From assembly GCF_034522235.1 (NCBI RefSeq), contig NZ_JAXHLN010000003.1, positions 1,116,001 through 1,180,000 on the forward strand: a stretch of DNA of 64,000 bases, read 5' to 3'. This DNA is from Thiohalophilus sp. (GTDB taxonomy: Bacteria; Pseudomonadota; Gammaproteobacteria; UBA6429; Thiohalophilaceae). Positions within the stretch are counted from its first letter, which is position 1. Every line of letters begins with the position of its first letter. The position numbers and the translations under genes are program-made. This document shows positions 42,658-52,317 of the stretch, in pieces. The notes below the pieces were generated by a model. That model was not told the origin of the DNA. It saw only the letters and a list, made by a program, of their open reading frames with translations, and did not search any database.

Positions 42658-42709
42658 AGTCGGTTACTCGATAAACGGGGTTGCCATTGGGACGACGGAT
42701 TATGCCATA

Positions 42710-43240
42710 TCAGCCGCGGTTCTGCTGAATGTATGCCTCGACAAAGTCTGCAATGGCAGAGGGATCATTGATATCCAGCAGGGGTAAATCACCTGCCGCA
42801 TGCGCGGGCAATTCGGTGATCAGGGCGATGATATCGGGATCCTGCGGATGCAGCGGCGAGTGGGTGACCACCTCACGATAGACCTCGAGTTTGGGATAGG
42901 CAACATGTTTGAATCCCTCGGCCAGAATCAGATCGAGATTGGCACAGTCCAGCTTGTTGATCAGTTCGCCCAGTTGCGGATCGTGATCCTGTTGTGGCGT
43001 TTCGGTGATCAAGGCCCAGCGGTACTGCGAGGCGACCAGCATCTGATCGGCGCCGGCATGGCGCAGTTCATAACTGTCCTTGCCGGGGTGATCGATATCA
43101 AATTGATGATGGGCGTGCTTGATCACCCCGATGCGATAACCGTGATCCCGCAGTAGCGTGATCAGCTGGGTCAACAGGGTGGTTTTACCGCTGCCGCTGT
43201 AGCCGACAAAACCGAGTAACGGGCAGGGAGCATCGATCAT
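42710..43240 (-). CDS. mobB: Molybdopterin-guanine dinucleotide biosynthesis adaptor MobB
   Basis: The 176 residues from ATG 43240 open with the P-loop LLGFVGYSGSGKTTLLTQL and continue through GVIKHAHHQFDIDHPGKDSY, all typical of MobB, a GTP-binding helper of MobA. A longer upstream frame exists, but the family start is clear and the ATG lies five bases after the mobA stop. It precedes moeA by about 50 bases on the same strand. Confidence 0.94.
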   Translation of the reverse strand: MIDAPCPLLGFVGYSGSGKTTLLTQLITLLRDHGYRIGVIKHAHHQFDIDHPGKDSYELRHAGADQMLVASQYRWALITETPQQDHDPQLGELINKLDCANLDLILAEGFKHVAYPKLEVYREVVTHSPLHPQDPDIIALITELPAHAAGDLPLLDINDPSAIADFVEAYIQQNRG

Positions 43241-43245
43241 GTGAT

Positions 43246-43827
43246 TCAGATATCCAGTTGTTGCGGTTCGTTGATATTGAGCAGCGCCCGGGGCTGATCG
43301 GCATAATCCACCACGGCGTGCGGTTGACTGCGAATCCACTCCTGTACCCGGTGTTCGCCCTGCTCATAATAGCTCCGCAGTGCAGCTTCACAAGAGCGGT
43401 GCAGCAGACAGAAGGTGCCGTGCAGCCGCTGTCCGTCACTGACCGAGACCAGCGGCACCTGTTCACGGCGGGCTGCCGCACACAGTCGTTCGACCAGATC
43501 GTTCGGCAGGGACGGCGTGTCACAGGGGACGAAACAGAACCAGTCACCCTCGCACTGTTGCAGCGCGCTGTAAAAGCCGGCCAGGGGACCGGCATAATCG
43601 GGCCACTGGTCCGCAAAGACCGGATAACCGTAACGCCGATAACTCTCTGCATGGCGATTGGCGTTAATGCACAGGCGCGCGACCTGCGGTCGCAACCGTT
43701 CGCAGACCTGTTCGATCAACGGGCGTCCCTGATACAGCAACAACCCCTTGTCCTTCCCCTGCATGCGCCGCGCCCGGCCGCCGGCCAGGACAATGCCGGT
43801 CACCTCAGTCGGTTCGGGAAAATTCAT
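43246..43827 (-). CDS. mobA: Molybdenum cofactor guanylyltransferase
   Basis: The 193 residues show the nucleotidyltransferase opening GIVLAGGRARRMQGKDKGLL and the metal-binding CDTPSLP. MobA joins GMP to molybdopterin to make the dinucleotide cofactor used by DMSO-reductase-family enzymes such as Nap, Nar and Fdh. Its presence implies that such enzymes occur in the genome. First gene of the mobA-mobB-moeA unit. Confidence 0.96.
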   Translation of the reverse strand: MNFPEPTEVTGIVLAGGRARRMQGKDKGLLLYQGRPLIEQVCERLRPQVARLCINANRHAESYRRYGYPVFADQWPDYAGPLAGFYSALQQCEGDWFCFVPCDTPSLPNDLVERLCAAARREQVPLVSVSDGQRLHGTFCLLHRSCEAALRSYYEQGEHRVQEWIRSQPHAVVDYADQPRALLNINEPQQLDI

Positions 43828-43876
43828 ATTGCAGAGTATCGCAGCTTGAAAGGGATTTCACCACTTGAAAGTGATT

Positions 43877-44035
43877 CACCACCAAGACACGAAGACACCA
43901 AGTAAATCTTCTGTATTTCTTGAAACCTATTTCTACTAGCGACGAAGACTGTCTGTCGTCGCTGACATTGGTAAACTGGAGTGATCGTTCCGGCTCCTTG
44001 AATAATTTTTCTTGGTGTCTTCGTGTCTTCGTGGT
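43877..44035. repeat. Pair of ACCACGAAG-family arms with a 100-base interior
   Basis: TCACCACCAAGACACGAAGA at 43877-43903 and the facing CTTGGTGTCTTCGTGTCTTC at 44011-44035 enclose about 105 bases. Other copies have 20-30 bases inside, so this one has taken in extra sequence, including the small hairpin GCGACGA-AGACTGTCTG-TCGTCGC near 43939. It lies upstream of mobA and at the 3' end of the next gene. Confidence 0.8.
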
Positions 44036-44050
44036 TAAGCATTTGTTGTT

Positions 44051-44551
44051 TTATTCGGCAAACTCGATCGCCTCACGAATGGCGTCGATGCCGGCTCTGG
44101 CGCATTCGTCATCCACATCACCGGTGATCTTTTTCGCCGGGGCGCCGGAGATGCCGACGGCACCGTAGAAATGACCACCGATCCGTACCGGCACACCGCC
44201 GCCGATCAACAAGACCTCCGGTGCAAAGCGCAGGTTGTCGAAGTTGCCTTCCTGCATGTCCAGCGTGGAGGTCTGAAAGCTGGCGGCGGTCTGCGCTTTT
44301 AAGCGGCTGACGTCGATGGTGTGGGTGCCGGCCAGCGGGTCGCGCGCCATGGCCAGCAGTTTGCCGTTGCGATCGACCACGCTGGCGGTGACCTGATAGC
44401 CTTGTTTGCGACAGGCCTGGGCCGACTCGACGGCCAGCTGATTGGCCAGCTCGAAGGAGAGGACCCGGGTGGTGACATAGGCCGGCTCGGCGGCGGCGAT
44501 CGGGCTCAGCAGTAAAGCCGGAAGCAGGACGAAAGCAAGATAGCGTTTCAT
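44051..44551 (-). CDS. Exported GlcG/HbpS-family protein
   Basis: This 166-residue protein has a signal peptide (YLAFVLLPALLLSPIAAAEP) and the GlcG/HbpS fold: SAQACRKQGYQVTASVVDRNG, KLLAMARDPLAG, the FAPEVLLIGGGVPVRIGGHF glycine loop and GAVGISGAPAKKITGDVDDECARAGIDA. HbpS of Streptomyces binds heme, while other members are of unknown role. It lies six bases after queG on the same strand and may be read from that transcript. Confidence 0.87.
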   Translation of the reverse strand: MKRYLAFVLLPALLLSPIAAAEPAYVTTRVLSFELANQLAVESAQACRKQGYQVTASVVDRNGKLLAMARDPLAGTHTIDVSRLKAQTAASFQTSTLDMQEGNFDNLRFAPEVLLIGGGVPVRIGGHFYGAVGISGAPAKKITGDVDDECARAGIDAIREAIEFAE

Positions 44552-44557
44552 GGTGGT

Positions 44558-45655
44558 TTAGTCCTCAATGGCGGTTGGTTGATGTTGTTGTAATGCCCAC
44601 AGCACATGTTCGCGCACCAGTTCGGAAGGGTGGTCGGTGCGGGCCTGCAGGGCGGCGATTACCTCCGGCGAGGTGGCCGCGTTGCCCAGTGCCACGGCGA
44701 TATTGCGCAGCCAGCGTTCGTGGCCGATACGGCGAATCGCCGAGCCTTCCAGGTTCTGATTGAAAGTGACTTCATCCCACTGGAAAAGTTCCACCAGGCG
44801 CGCATCATCCAGGCGCTGGCGCGGATCGAAATCCGGCTCACGACTGGTGTCGGCAAACCGGTTCCAGGGACAGTACAGCTGGCAGTCATCACAGCCATAA
44901 ATGCGGTTGCCCATCGGCTTGCGCAATGCCACCGGGATCGAGCCTTTCAGCTCGATGGTCAGATAGGAGATGCAGCGTCGCGCATCGACCACATAGGGTT
45001 CGACAATGGCGTTGGTGGGACAGACATCGATACAGGCCTGGCAGGTGCCACAATGGTTACTGGCCGGGTCATCCACCGGCAGGGGCAGATCGGTATACAA
45101 CTCGCCGAGAAAAAACCAGGAGCCGGTATTCCGTTGCAGCAGGTTACTGTGCTTGCCAATCCAGCCCAGGCCGGCTTTTTCCGCCAGGGCTTTTTCCATC
45201 ACCGGCGCGCTGTCGACAAAGGCGCGATAACCGAAGGGCCCGATCCGGTGCTGGATACGATCGGCCAGCTGTTGCAGGCGCTTGCGCATCAGCTTGTGAT
45301 AATCGCGTCCCAGCGCATAGCGCGAGACATAAGCCTTGTCGGGGTGATCCAGCAGCGCCTTGAGATCGAGCGTCTCCTCGGGCAGATAATCGAGGCGCAC
45401 GCTGATAATGCGCAACGTTTCGGGGACCAGTTCGCCCGGCCGGCTGCGTTTTGTCCCGTGTTCGGCCATCCATTGCATGTCGCCCTGGTAATCCCGGGCC
45501 AGCCACCGCTGCAGACGCGTTTCATACTCGCCCAGATCGGTATCGGTGATGGCGGTCTGCTGAAAACCGAGCTCGGCGCCCCACTGTTTGATCTCAGCCG
45601 CCAGCGTCGACCAGTCGGGTTTGTGCGCGGCTTGCTTGTTTTGCTGCTGACTCAT
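44558..45655 (-). CDS. queG: Epoxyqueuosine reductase
   Basis: The 365 residues match QueG, the cobalamin- and iron-sulfur-dependent enzyme that makes queuosine from epoxyqueuosine in tRNA. Two [4Fe-4S] motifs are seen: CGTCQACIDVCPTNAI and CDDCQLYCPWNRF. The C-terminal HEAT-like region ends LVREHVLWALQQHQ. MSQQQNKQAAHK at 45655 is the likely start; ATGs further upstream would overlap the divergent nnr start. The two genes are only 18 bases apart, so their promoters must overlap each other's coding sequence. Confidence 0.95.
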   Translation of the reverse strand: MSQQQNKQAAHKPDWSTLAAEIKQWGAELGFQQTAITDTDLGEYETRLQRWLARDYQGDMQWMAEHGTKRSRPGELVPETLRIISVRLDYLPEETLDLKALLDHPDKAYVSRYALGRDYHKLMRKRLQQLADRIQHRIGPFGYRAFVDSAPVMEKALAEKAGLGWIGKHSNLLQRNTGSWFFLGELYTDLPLPVDDPASNHCGTCQACIDVCPTNAIVEPYVVDARRCISYLTIELKGSIPVALRKPMGNRIYGCDDCQLYCPWNRFADTSREPDFDPRQRLDDARLVELFQWDEVTFNQNLEGSAIRRIGHERWLRNIAVALGNAATSPEVIAALQARTDHPSELVREHVLWALQQHQPTAIED

Positions 45656-45673
45656 GATCATAATCATAGCCTT

Positions 45674-47152
45674 ATGACTCATCTGCCGCATGATCTTTAT
45701 ACCGCCGACCAGTGCCGCGAACTCGATCGCATCGCCATCGAGGAAGAGGGCATGTCCGGTTCAATATTAATGGAGCGCGCCGGCGAGGCCGCCTGGCGGC
45801 TGCTCACGCGGCGCTGGCCCGAGGCGCGCCGCATCGCCGTGGTATGCGGCACCGGCAATAACGGTGGCGATGGCTACGTGGTCGCCCGGCTGGCGCAGGC
45901 CGACGGGCGCGAGGTCCGCGTGCTGCAGGTCGGGGATCCGGACAAATTACGCGGCGACGCCCTGGCTGCCCTGCAGCGGCTGCAGGGCATGGAGGTGGTT
46001 CCCGAGCCGTTTGCATCGCAACCGATCGAGGATCTCGATCTGCTGGTCGATGCCCTGCTGGGAACCGGTGTCCAGGGGCCGGTGAATGAGCCCTACGCCA
46101 CGGCGATCGATTGGCTTAATGCCAGCGGCAAGCCGGTCCTGGCGCTGGATGTCCCCTCCGGTCTGGACGCCAACACCGGTCAGGCAGGCGGCCGGGCGGT
46201 TTGCGCCGATGCGACCCTCACGTTCATCGGTCTGAAGACGGGGCTGTTGACCGGTGATGCATCCGATTATGTCGGCGAGCTGGTATTCACCTCCCTCAAT
46301 CTGCCAGCCAGCGTGCGGGCGCGCGTGAGTCCGGTGGCCCGGCGGCTCGACTTTGAAGCCTTACGCCAGCACCTGCCGCGCCGGCCGCGCAACAGCCATA
46401 AAGGGCTGTACGGCCATGTGCTGATCCTCGGCGGGGAGCAGGGTATGAACGGCGCGGCCCGGCTGGCCGGCGAGGCGGCTCTGCGCGCCGGCGCCGGGCG
46501 GGTGAGTATTGCCACCCGCGCCGTCCATGCGGCCACACTCAACAGCGGCCGGCCCGAACTGATGTGCCACGGTGTGGAAGACAGCCAGGCGCTGCAGGCG
46601 CTGATCGATCAGGCCACGGTGCTGGCGGTGGGCCCCGGTCTGGGGCAGGGCGAATGGGGCCGGATGATCTGGCAGGCGATCGCGGCGCGCGACACGCCGC
46701 AGGTGGTGGATGCCGATGCGCTGAATCTGCTGGCCGAGAACCCGCAGTGGGCCGGGCAGCGGATTCTCACCCCCCATCCCGGCGAGGCCGCGCGCCTGCT
46801 GAACCTGACCCCGGCCGAGGTGCAGGTCGATCGGCTGGCGGCGGTGCGCCGCCTGCAGGCGCAGTTCGGCGGGGCGGTGGTGCTCAAGGGGGCCGGAACG
46901 TTAGTCAGCACTGACGCGGGTAACAGCGTCTGCACTGCCGGCAATCCCGGTATGAGCAGCGCCGGCATGGGCGATGTGCTCACCGGAGTGATCGCCGCCC
47001 TGCTGGCCCAGGGGCTGGCGCCGGCGACGGCCGCGCAACTGGGCGTCTGCCTGCATGCCTCGGCGGCGGATCAGGGCGCCAAAGCCGCCGGTGAACGTGG
47101 CCTGCTGGCCGGGGATCTGTTCGGCCCGTTGCGGCGGCTCGTCAATGGGTGA
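45674..47152 (+). CDS. nnr: Bifunctional NAD(P)H-hydrate epimerase/dehydratase
   Basis: The 492 residues join the YjeF N-terminal epimerase (about 1-215; GNNGGDGYVVARL) to the ADP-dependent dehydratase (about 225-490; GLYGHVLILGGEQGMNGAARL, then GNPGMSSAGMGDVLTG). Together they repair hydrated NADH and NADPH. ATG 45674 is the true start even though the frame is open further upstream, because upstream sequence is antisense to queG. It begins the nnr-tsaE-amiC-mutL block. Confidence 0.95.
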   Translation: MTHLPHDLYTADQCRELDRIAIEEEGMSGSILMERAGEAAWRLLTRRWPEARRIAVVCGTGNNGGDGYVVARLAQADGREVRVLQVGDPDKLRGDALAALQRLQGMEVVPEPFASQPIEDLDLLVDALLGTGVQGPVNEPYATAIDWLNASGKPVLALDVPSGLDANTGQAGGRAVCADATLTFIGLKTGLLTGDASDYVGELVFTSLNLPASVRARVSPVARRLDFEALRQHLPRRPRNSHKGLYGHVLILGGEQGMNGAARLAGEAALRAGAGRVSIATRAVHAATLNSGRPELMCHGVEDSQALQALIDQATVLAVGPGLGQGEWGRMIWQAIAARDTPQVVDADALNLLAENPQWAGQRILTPHPGEAARLLNLTPAEVQVDRLAAVRRLQAQFGGAVVLKGAGTLVSTDAGNSVCTAGNPGMSSAGMGDVLTGVIAALLAQGLAPATAAQLGVCLHASAADQGAKAAGERGLLAGDLFGPLRRLVNG

Positions 47153-47220
47153 TTGCGACGAATAAATTCTTTACCGTCGGTGCATGCCGTTGGGCGATAA
47201 ATTCCGCTAAGCTTGGATCA

Positions 47221-47676
47221 ATGGAACAGTACCTCGAAAACGAAGCGGCCACGCTGCAACTGGGCCGGCGGCTGGCCCGCCTCTGCGTGGCGCCCTGTCT
47301 GCTGTTTTTGCACGGCGAGCTGGGGGCCGGCAAGACCACCCTGGTGCGCGGCCTGCTGCAGGAGCTGGGGCACTCAGGTCCGGTCAAAAGCCCGACCTAT
47401 ACCCTGGTCGAGCCCTATTACTTTGATCATAAAAAGGTTTTTCACTTCGATCTGTACCGGCTCGGGGATCCCGAAGAGCTGGAATACCTCGGCTTTCGGG
47501 ATTACCTGGATGGTCACTCCCTCTGTCTGGTGGAGTGGTCCGAGCGCGGCGCGGGCCATCTGCCCCATCCCGATGTGGAGGTCTATCTGGAACCCAGCGG
47601 CGAGGGTCGCCAGGCGCGGCTGATTGCTCACGACCAGGCCGGTGAGGCACTGCTGGCCCGGCTGGAGCCGTTTTGA
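47221..47676 (+). CDS. tsaE: tRNA threonylcarbamoyladenosine biosynthesis ATPase TsaE
   Basis: The 151 residues carry the P-loop GELGAGKTTLVRGLLQ and the family segments SPTYTLVEPY and FHFDLYRLGDPEELEYLGFRDY. TsaE works with TsaB and TsaD to add t6A to tRNAs that read ANN codons. ATG 47221 gives the normal length; an upstream GTG at 47149 in the same frame would overlap nnr by four bases and add 24 unlikely residues. Confidence 0.95.
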   Translation: MEQYLENEAATLQLGRRLARLCVAPCLLFLHGELGAGKTTLVRGLLQELGHSGPVKSPTYTLVEPYYFDHKKVFHFDLYRLGDPEELEYLGFRDYLDGHSLCLVEWSERGAGHLPHPDVEVYLEPSGEGRQARLIAHDQAGEALLARLEPF

Positions 47677-47739
47677 CCGAATTTTCTCGAAAAAACTCTA
47701 GAAAACCAGGCTATCTTCATAATAAATATCATTTTTTAC

Positions 47740-47769
47740 TTGATTTCTTTCCCGGCCCGGCACAATAAT
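47740..47769 (+). promoter_or_regulatory. Candidate sigma-70 promoter of amiC
   Basis: TTGATT at 47740-47745 and AATAAT at 47764-47769 are 18 bases apart, each one or two bases from consensus. The transcript would start near 47776. The 120-base gap between tsaE and amiC is the only sizeable break before mutL, so a promoter is expected here. Confidence 0.45.
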
Positions 47770-47796
47770 TAAAGACAGGTAAAACGGGAGGGGAAA

Positions 47797-49101
47797 ATGC
47801 GTCCAGCTCAGGCGTTGCTACTGCTGATGCTCTCGATTGTGCCGTTCACCGCGACAGCGGCCGAGGTGCAAGTGGAAGGCGTGCGTATGTGGCCGGCCCC
47901 GGATCATACCCGGCTGGTGCTGGACCTGAGCGAGCCGGTGGACCACAGCCTGTTTTCCCTGGAAGGCCCGGATCGGGTGGTCGTGGATCTGAAAAAGGCC
48001 CGTTTTCCCGGCACCCTGCCGGGCTTTGCCTATGATGGCGCGCTGATTAAAAATATCCGTTATGCCCACCGCGAGAATGATCAGCTGCGCTTTGTGCTGG
48101 ATCTCAAATCCCGGGTCAAACCCAAAAGTTTTGTCCTCAAACCACAGCGCGAATACGGTCACCGGCTGGTGATCGACTTGCACCAGCCGCAAAGCGAGCA
48201 AAGTGCGCCGACGGTAACCAAGTCGGTCAATGACGGCAAACCGCGGGATGTCGTCATTGCCATCGATGCCGGTCACGGCGGTGAGGATCCGGGCGCGCTA
48301 GGTCGGCGCGGCACGCGTGAGAAGGATGTGGTCATGGCCGTGGCCCGCAAGCTGGAAGCGATGGTGGCCCAGGCGCCGGGGATGAAACCGGTCATGATTC
48401 GCACTGGTGACTATTATCTGAGCCTGCGCGAACGGGTGGAAAAAGCGCGGCGCGCCCAGGCCGATCTGTTTATCTCTATCCATGCCGATGCCTTCCATGA
48501 TCGTCGTGCGCACGGTTCCTCGGTCTATGTGGTCTCCGACGGCGGCGCCAGTAGTAAGGCAGCCCGCTTCCTGGCCGAAAGCGAAAACAGCGCGGATCTG
48601 ATCGGCGGGGTCAGTCTGGACGACAAGGAAGATCTGCTGAAGATGGTGCTGGTGGACATGGTGCAGAACTCCACGATTGAAGAGAGTCACCGGGTCGCCA
48701 GCGAAGTGCTCGGCAGTCTCAAGCAGGTTAACCGTCTGCACAAGCGGCAGGTGGAACAGGCCGGTTTCCGGGTGCTCAAGGCGCCCGATGTGCCGTCGAT
48801 CCTGGTGGAAACCGCTTTCATCTCCAATCCCGCCGAAGAGCGTAAACTGCGCAGCCCCACCCATCAGCGCGAACTGGCCCGCTCCATCTTCGCCGGGGTG
48901 AAACGCTACTTTGCCCGCCATGCCCCGGCCGGGACCGTGCTGGCCGAACGCAAGCCGCAACGTCACCGGATCGACCGTGGCGACACCCTGTCCGGTATCG
49001 CCGCCCGCTACCGGGTCAGCGTCTCGTCCATCAAACAGCACAACGGCCTCTCTGATAATCTGCTGCGCGTCGGCGAGGTGCTGCAGATCCCCGTGATCTG
49101 A
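47797..49101 (+). CDS. amiC: N-acetylmuramoyl-L-alanine amidase with AMIN and LysM domains
   Basis: This 434-residue exported enzyme has a signal peptide (LLLMLSIVPFTATAAEV), an AMIN septal-targeting domain (about 25-125), an Amidase_3 domain (about 152-370) and a C-terminal LysM repeat (about 388-434; HRIDRGDTLSGIAARYRVS). Zinc ligands are seen in AIDAGHGGEDPGA, FISIHADAF and the glutamate of SILVETAFISNP. It splits peptidoglycan at the division septum. E. coli AmiB lies at the same place before mutL; the AMIN domain fits AmiB and AmiC alike, so the symbol is provisional. Confidence 0.93.
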   Translation: MRPAQALLLLMLSIVPFTATAAEVQVEGVRMWPAPDHTRLVLDLSEPVDHSLFSLEGPDRVVVDLKKARFPGTLPGFAYDGALIKNIRYAHRENDQLRFVLDLKSRVKPKSFVLKPQREYGHRLVIDLHQPQSEQSAPTVTKSVNDGKPRDVVIAIDAGHGGEDPGALGRRGTREKDVVMAVARKLEAMVAQAPGMKPVMIRTGDYYLSLRERVEKARRAQADLFISIHADAFHDRRAHGSSVYVVSDGGASSKAARFLAESENSADLIGGVSLDDKEDLLKMVLVDMVQNSTIEESHRVASEVLGSLKQVNRLHKRQVEQAGFRVLKAPDVPSILVETAFISNPAEERKLRSPTHQRELARSIFAGVKRYFARHAPAGTVLAERKPQRHRIDRGDTLSGIAARYRVSVSSIKQHNGLSDNLLRVGEVLQIPVI

Positions 49102-49105
49102 AAAG

Positions 49106-49183
49106 CAATTTTGAATTTTGAATGTTGAATTCTGAATTAACAGATCCACAATCCAAAATTCAAAATTCAAAATTCAAAATTAT
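49106..49183. repeat. Dispersed palindromic repeat, second AATTTTGAATTTTGAATGTTG copy
   Basis: GCAATTTTGAATTTTGAATG and following bases pair with the arm AATTCAAAATTCAAAATT repeated after AATCCAAAATTC. It matches the copy at 12291-12375 in word content and layout. It starts five bases after the amiC stop. Confidence 0.85.
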
Positions 49184-49275
49184 ATATCTCCCGCCTCTGC
49201 GTCATCCGCGTTTTTAAACCCGGTCTCGTCACGAAGCCAGTTCCCCTTTTTAAATAACGCGGTTAAGCTATTCGC

Positions 49276-50982
49276 ATGCAACCCGCCCGCCGTTATCAGC
49301 CCGATGCGATGATCCAGCGCCTGCCGTCGACCCTGGCCAACCAGATTGCCGCCGGGGAGGTGGTGGGGCGGCCGGCGTCGATCGTCAAGGAGCTGGTGGA
49401 AAATGCCCTGGATGCCGGGGCCAGCCGGATCGAGGTGCAGATTCGCCAGGGCGGGCTGGAGGCGATCCGGGTCAGTGATGACGGTTACGGCATTCGTCCC
49501 GACGAGCTGGAGCTGGCAGTCAGTCCGCATGCCACCAGCAAGATTGCCTCGCTGGCGGATCTGGAGAATATCGCCAGCCTCGGGTTTCGTGGCGAGGCGC
49601 TGGCCAGTATCGGTTCGGTGGCCCGCCTGACGATTGAATCCCGGGTCAGCGAGGCCGAGTCGGGCTGGCGTCTGAGTCTCAGCGGACGGGATACGCCGCC
49701 CGAGCTGGCGCCGGCCGCGCATCCGGTCGGCACCAGCGTGAGCGTCTCGGAACTCTTTTATAATACCCCTGCGCGGCGGCGCTTTTTGCGTACCGAACGC
49801 ACCGAGTATCGCTACATCGAGGATATGCTCAAGCGCCTGGCCCTGAGCCGTTTCGAGGTCGGTTTTACCCTCACGCACAACCAGCGGGAAATTTTCCGTC
49901 TGCCGCCGGCCGCGCAGCCGGCGCAGCGTGCCCGCCGGGTGGAGCGGCTGTGCGGCAAGGCCTTTTATCGCCAGGCCTGGGCGCTGGATTTTTCCCAGGA
50001 GGGGCTGCGCCTGAGCGGCTGGCTGGGGGGACCGCAGGCGGCCCGGGCCCAGGCCGATCTGCAGTATGTCTATGTCAACGGGCGCAGCGTGCGCGACAAG
50101 CTGATCAACCATGCACTGCGCCAGGCCTGTCAGCCGCGGCTCTATCCCGGCCGCCATCCCGCCTGGGTGCTCTATCTGGAACTGGATCCCCTCAAGCTGG
50201 ACGTTAATGTGCATCCCACCAAACATGAAGTCCGCTTCCATGAAGCACGCCGGATTCATGATTTTCTGGCGCACGCGGTCAGCGAGGCACTGGATCGCGC
50301 CGCGCCGGCGGCCGTCGCCCCGGCGCCGGCGTCCGGAGCGAAACGGGAGGATTTTTATACCCCGGCGGAAGGCAATATTCCTGCGACGTGGCAAATCCGC
50401 GAAGCGGTCGCGGACGGCTCGCCGGCTCCCGCCGGGTCCGGTGAGGACGAGACGCGCGAGGTCGCCGGCGACTGGAACATCGTTGCCGCGCTGGCAGAGG
50501 GCTATCTGGTCGTGGCGGAAGAGGGCGGGCTGCTGCTGGTGAACGGTCAGGCGGTGCGCCGCGCGCAACTGGCCGAACGGCTCGCCGACACGCCGCTGCC
50601 CGCCCGGCCGTTACTCATCCCGCAAACGCTGGAACTGTCAGCGGCGGCGGTACAGTGGCTGGAGCAGCAGGAGGCGTGGCTGGCCGGCTGCGGTTTTGAT
50701 CTGACGGTGATCAGCGAGACGGCGGTGCGGGTGCGCCAGATCCCGGCGCTGGGTGCGCAGACTGACCTCGCCGCCCTGTTGCCCGACCTGGTCGCCGCCG
50801 CCCGGGCGGGGGAACCGGCGGCGCAGGCGCTGGCAAAGGCGATCAGTCGCCATCAAACCTGGAGCGCGGCACAGCAACAGGCGCTGGTCCGCGATGCCCT
50901 GCGCTGGCAGCCGCACGCGCGCCCGGCTCGTTACTGGGTGCGCTGGGACAGCCGCATGTTGCAGGGACTGTTCGCGCGCTGA
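49276..50982 (+). CDS. mutL: DNA mismatch repair protein MutL
   Basis: The 568 residues hold the GHKL ATPase ([33 protein letters not shown]) and the linker-plus-dimerisation half. The endonuclease motif DQHA(X)2E(X)4E of most MutL proteins is replaced by [12 protein letters not shown] (near residues 420-431), and the other metal-site motifs are also missing. This is the E. coli type, which relies on MutH to nick the new strand. ATG 49276 is likely. The stop overlaps miaA by one base. Confidence 0.96.
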   Translation: MQPARRYQPDAMIQRLPSTLANQIAAGEVVGRPASIVKELVENALDAGASRIEVQIRQGGLEAIRVSDDGYGIRPDELELAVSPHATSKIASLADLENIASLGFRGEALASIGSVARLTIESRVSEAESGWRLSLSGRDTPPELAPAAHPVGTSVSVSELFYNTPARRRFLRTERTEYRYIEDMLKRLALSRFEVGFTLTHNQREIFRLPPAAQPAQRARRVERLCGKAFYRQAWALDFSQEGLRLSGWLGGPQAARAQADLQYVYVNGRSVRDKLINHALRQACQPRLYPGRHPAWVLYLELDPLKLDVNVHPTKHEVRFHEARRIHDFLAHAVSEALDRAAPAAVAPAPASGAKREDFYTPAEGNIPATWQIREAVADGSPAPAGSGEDETREVAGDWNIVAALAEGYLVVAEEGGLLLVNGQAVRRAQLAERLADTPLPARPLLIPQTLELSAAAVQWLEQQEAWLAGCGFDLTVISETAVRVRQIPALGAQTDLAALLPDLVAAARAGEPAAQALAKAISRHQTWSAAQQQALVRDALRWQPHARPARYWVRWDSRMLQGLFAR

Positions 50983-51929
50983 TGGCCCCGACGCGCGAAC
51001 GGCCAACGGCGATCGTTCTGATGGGGCCGACCGCCTCGGGCAAGACCGAGCTCGCCGTGCGCCTGGTGCGGGAATTGCCGGTGGAGATCGTCAGCGTCGA
51101 TTCGGTGATGGTCTACCGGGGCATGGATATCGGGTCGGCCAAGCCGGCACCCGAGGTGCTGGCCGAAGCGCCCCACCGGCTGATCGATTTTCTGGATCCG
51201 GCCGAGGCCTGTTCGGCGGCCCGCTTTGCCGAACTGGCCCGTCGGGAAATGGCCGAGATCACCGCCGCCGGGCGCATTCCCCTGCTGGTCGGCGGCACCA
51301 TGCTCTATTTTCGCGCCCTGATCCACGGCCTCGCCCGCCTGCCGGCGGCCGATGCCGCGCTGCGCGCGCGGCTGGCGCAGGAGGCGCTTGAACGGGGCTG
51401 GGCGGCGATGCATGCCCGGCTGGGGGAGGTGGATCCGCAGGCCGCCGGGCGCATTCATCCCAACGATCCCCAGCGTATTCAACGCGCCCTGGAAGTTTTT
51501 GAGCTGACCGGCGTGCCCCTGAGCGATCTTCAGCAACAAAATGAACCGTTGCCCTGGCAGTTTGTCAAACTGGCACTGATTCCCTCGGATCGGGCGGTAT
51601 TGCATGAACGCATCGCCGCCCGTTTTGCCCGGATGCTCGAGCAGGGTTTTGTCGACGAGGTCGAAGCCCTTTTTGCGCGCGGGGATTTGCACGAGCAGAT
51701 GCCTGCGATCCGGGCCGTGGGGTATCGCCAGCTGTGGCACTACTTGCAGGGCAGGATCAACTATACTCAAATGCAGGAGCAGGGCGTGGCGGCGACGCGC
51801 CAGCTGGCCAAGCGCCAGCTGACCTGGCTGCGCAGCGAGCCGGGGGTCCGGACATTCGACGCCCTGGATCAAAAAAGCGGGGATCAGGTCTTGAAATGGT
51901 TACGTTGCTCACCCATTGATACAGAATGA
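50982..51929 (+). CDS. miaA: tRNA dimethylallyltransferase
   Basis: The 315 residues show the P-loop [17 protein letters not shown] and the [16 protein letters not shown] segment, then [14 protein letters not shown] and the C-terminal [12 protein letters not shown]. MiaA adds a dimethylallyl group to A37 of tRNAs reading UNN codons. It overlaps mutL and is followed by hfq after 100 bases, the standard order. Confidence 0.97.
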   Translation: MAPTRERPTAIVLMGPTASGKTELAVRLVRELPVEIVSVDSVMVYRGMDIGSAKPAPEVLAEAPHRLIDFLDPAEACSAARFAELARREMAEITAAGRIPLLVGGTMLYFRALIHGLARLPAADAALRARLAQEALERGWAAMHARLGEVDPQAAGRIHPNDPQRIQRALEVFELTGVPLSDLQQQNEPLPWQFVKLALIPSDRAVLHERIAARFARMLEQGFVDEVEALFARGDLHEQMPAIRAVGYRQLWHYLQGRINYTQMQEQGVAATRQLAKRQLTWLRSEPGVRTFDALDQKSGDQVLKWLRCSPIDTE

Positions 51930-52030
51930 GTGTGCTAAGATGAATTTGTATTTTGATTGATTATTTATAAGGTTATAAGAACAGACCCGATCGTCTGAGA
52001 AAATAACTATAAAATTCGGAGATAATAACG

Positions 52031-52282
52031 ATGAGTAAAGGACAGTCCTTACAAGATCCGTTTCTCAATGCACTGCGTAAGGAACGCGTTCCCGTTTCAA
52101 TCTTTCTGGTAAACGGAATCAAGTTGCAGGGACAGATCGAGTCATTTGACCAGTTTGTGGTGTTGTTGCGAAATACGGTTAATCAGATGGTTTATAAACA
52201 TGCGATCTCCACCGTGGTGCCGGCGCGCAATGTGAAGCTGCCCGTGGCGGAAGAAATCAAGGAGCATGAAGGTAATGCTTGA
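52031..52282 (+). CDS. hfq: RNA chaperone Hfq
   Basis: The 83 residues contain the Sm1 motif ([21 protein letters not shown]) and the Sm2 signature YKHAIST, so the hexamer with its U-rich-binding proximal face should form. The C-terminal tail is short (about 15 residues) compared with E. coli. A TCGGAGAT site precedes ATG 52031. The AT-rich 100 bases after miaA could contain an hfq promoter, as in E. coli. Confidence 0.98.
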   Translation: MSKGQSLQDPFLNALRKERVPVSIFLVNGIKLQGQIESFDQFVVLLRNTVNQMVYKHAISTVVPARNVKLPVAEEIKEHEGNA

Positions 52283-52317
52283 AGTCACCAACCCGGTGTT
52301 GGTGAGGGTGGTAATGA

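Noticed and set aside
41311-44035. ACCACGAAGACACGAAG arrays as a possible CRISPR
   Set aside because: Copies are single palindromes scattered over tens of kilobases, without regular spacers or cas genes.
44606-45673. A 356-codon upstream extension of the nnr frame
   Set aside because: It is antisense to queG, and the family start is at ATG 45674.
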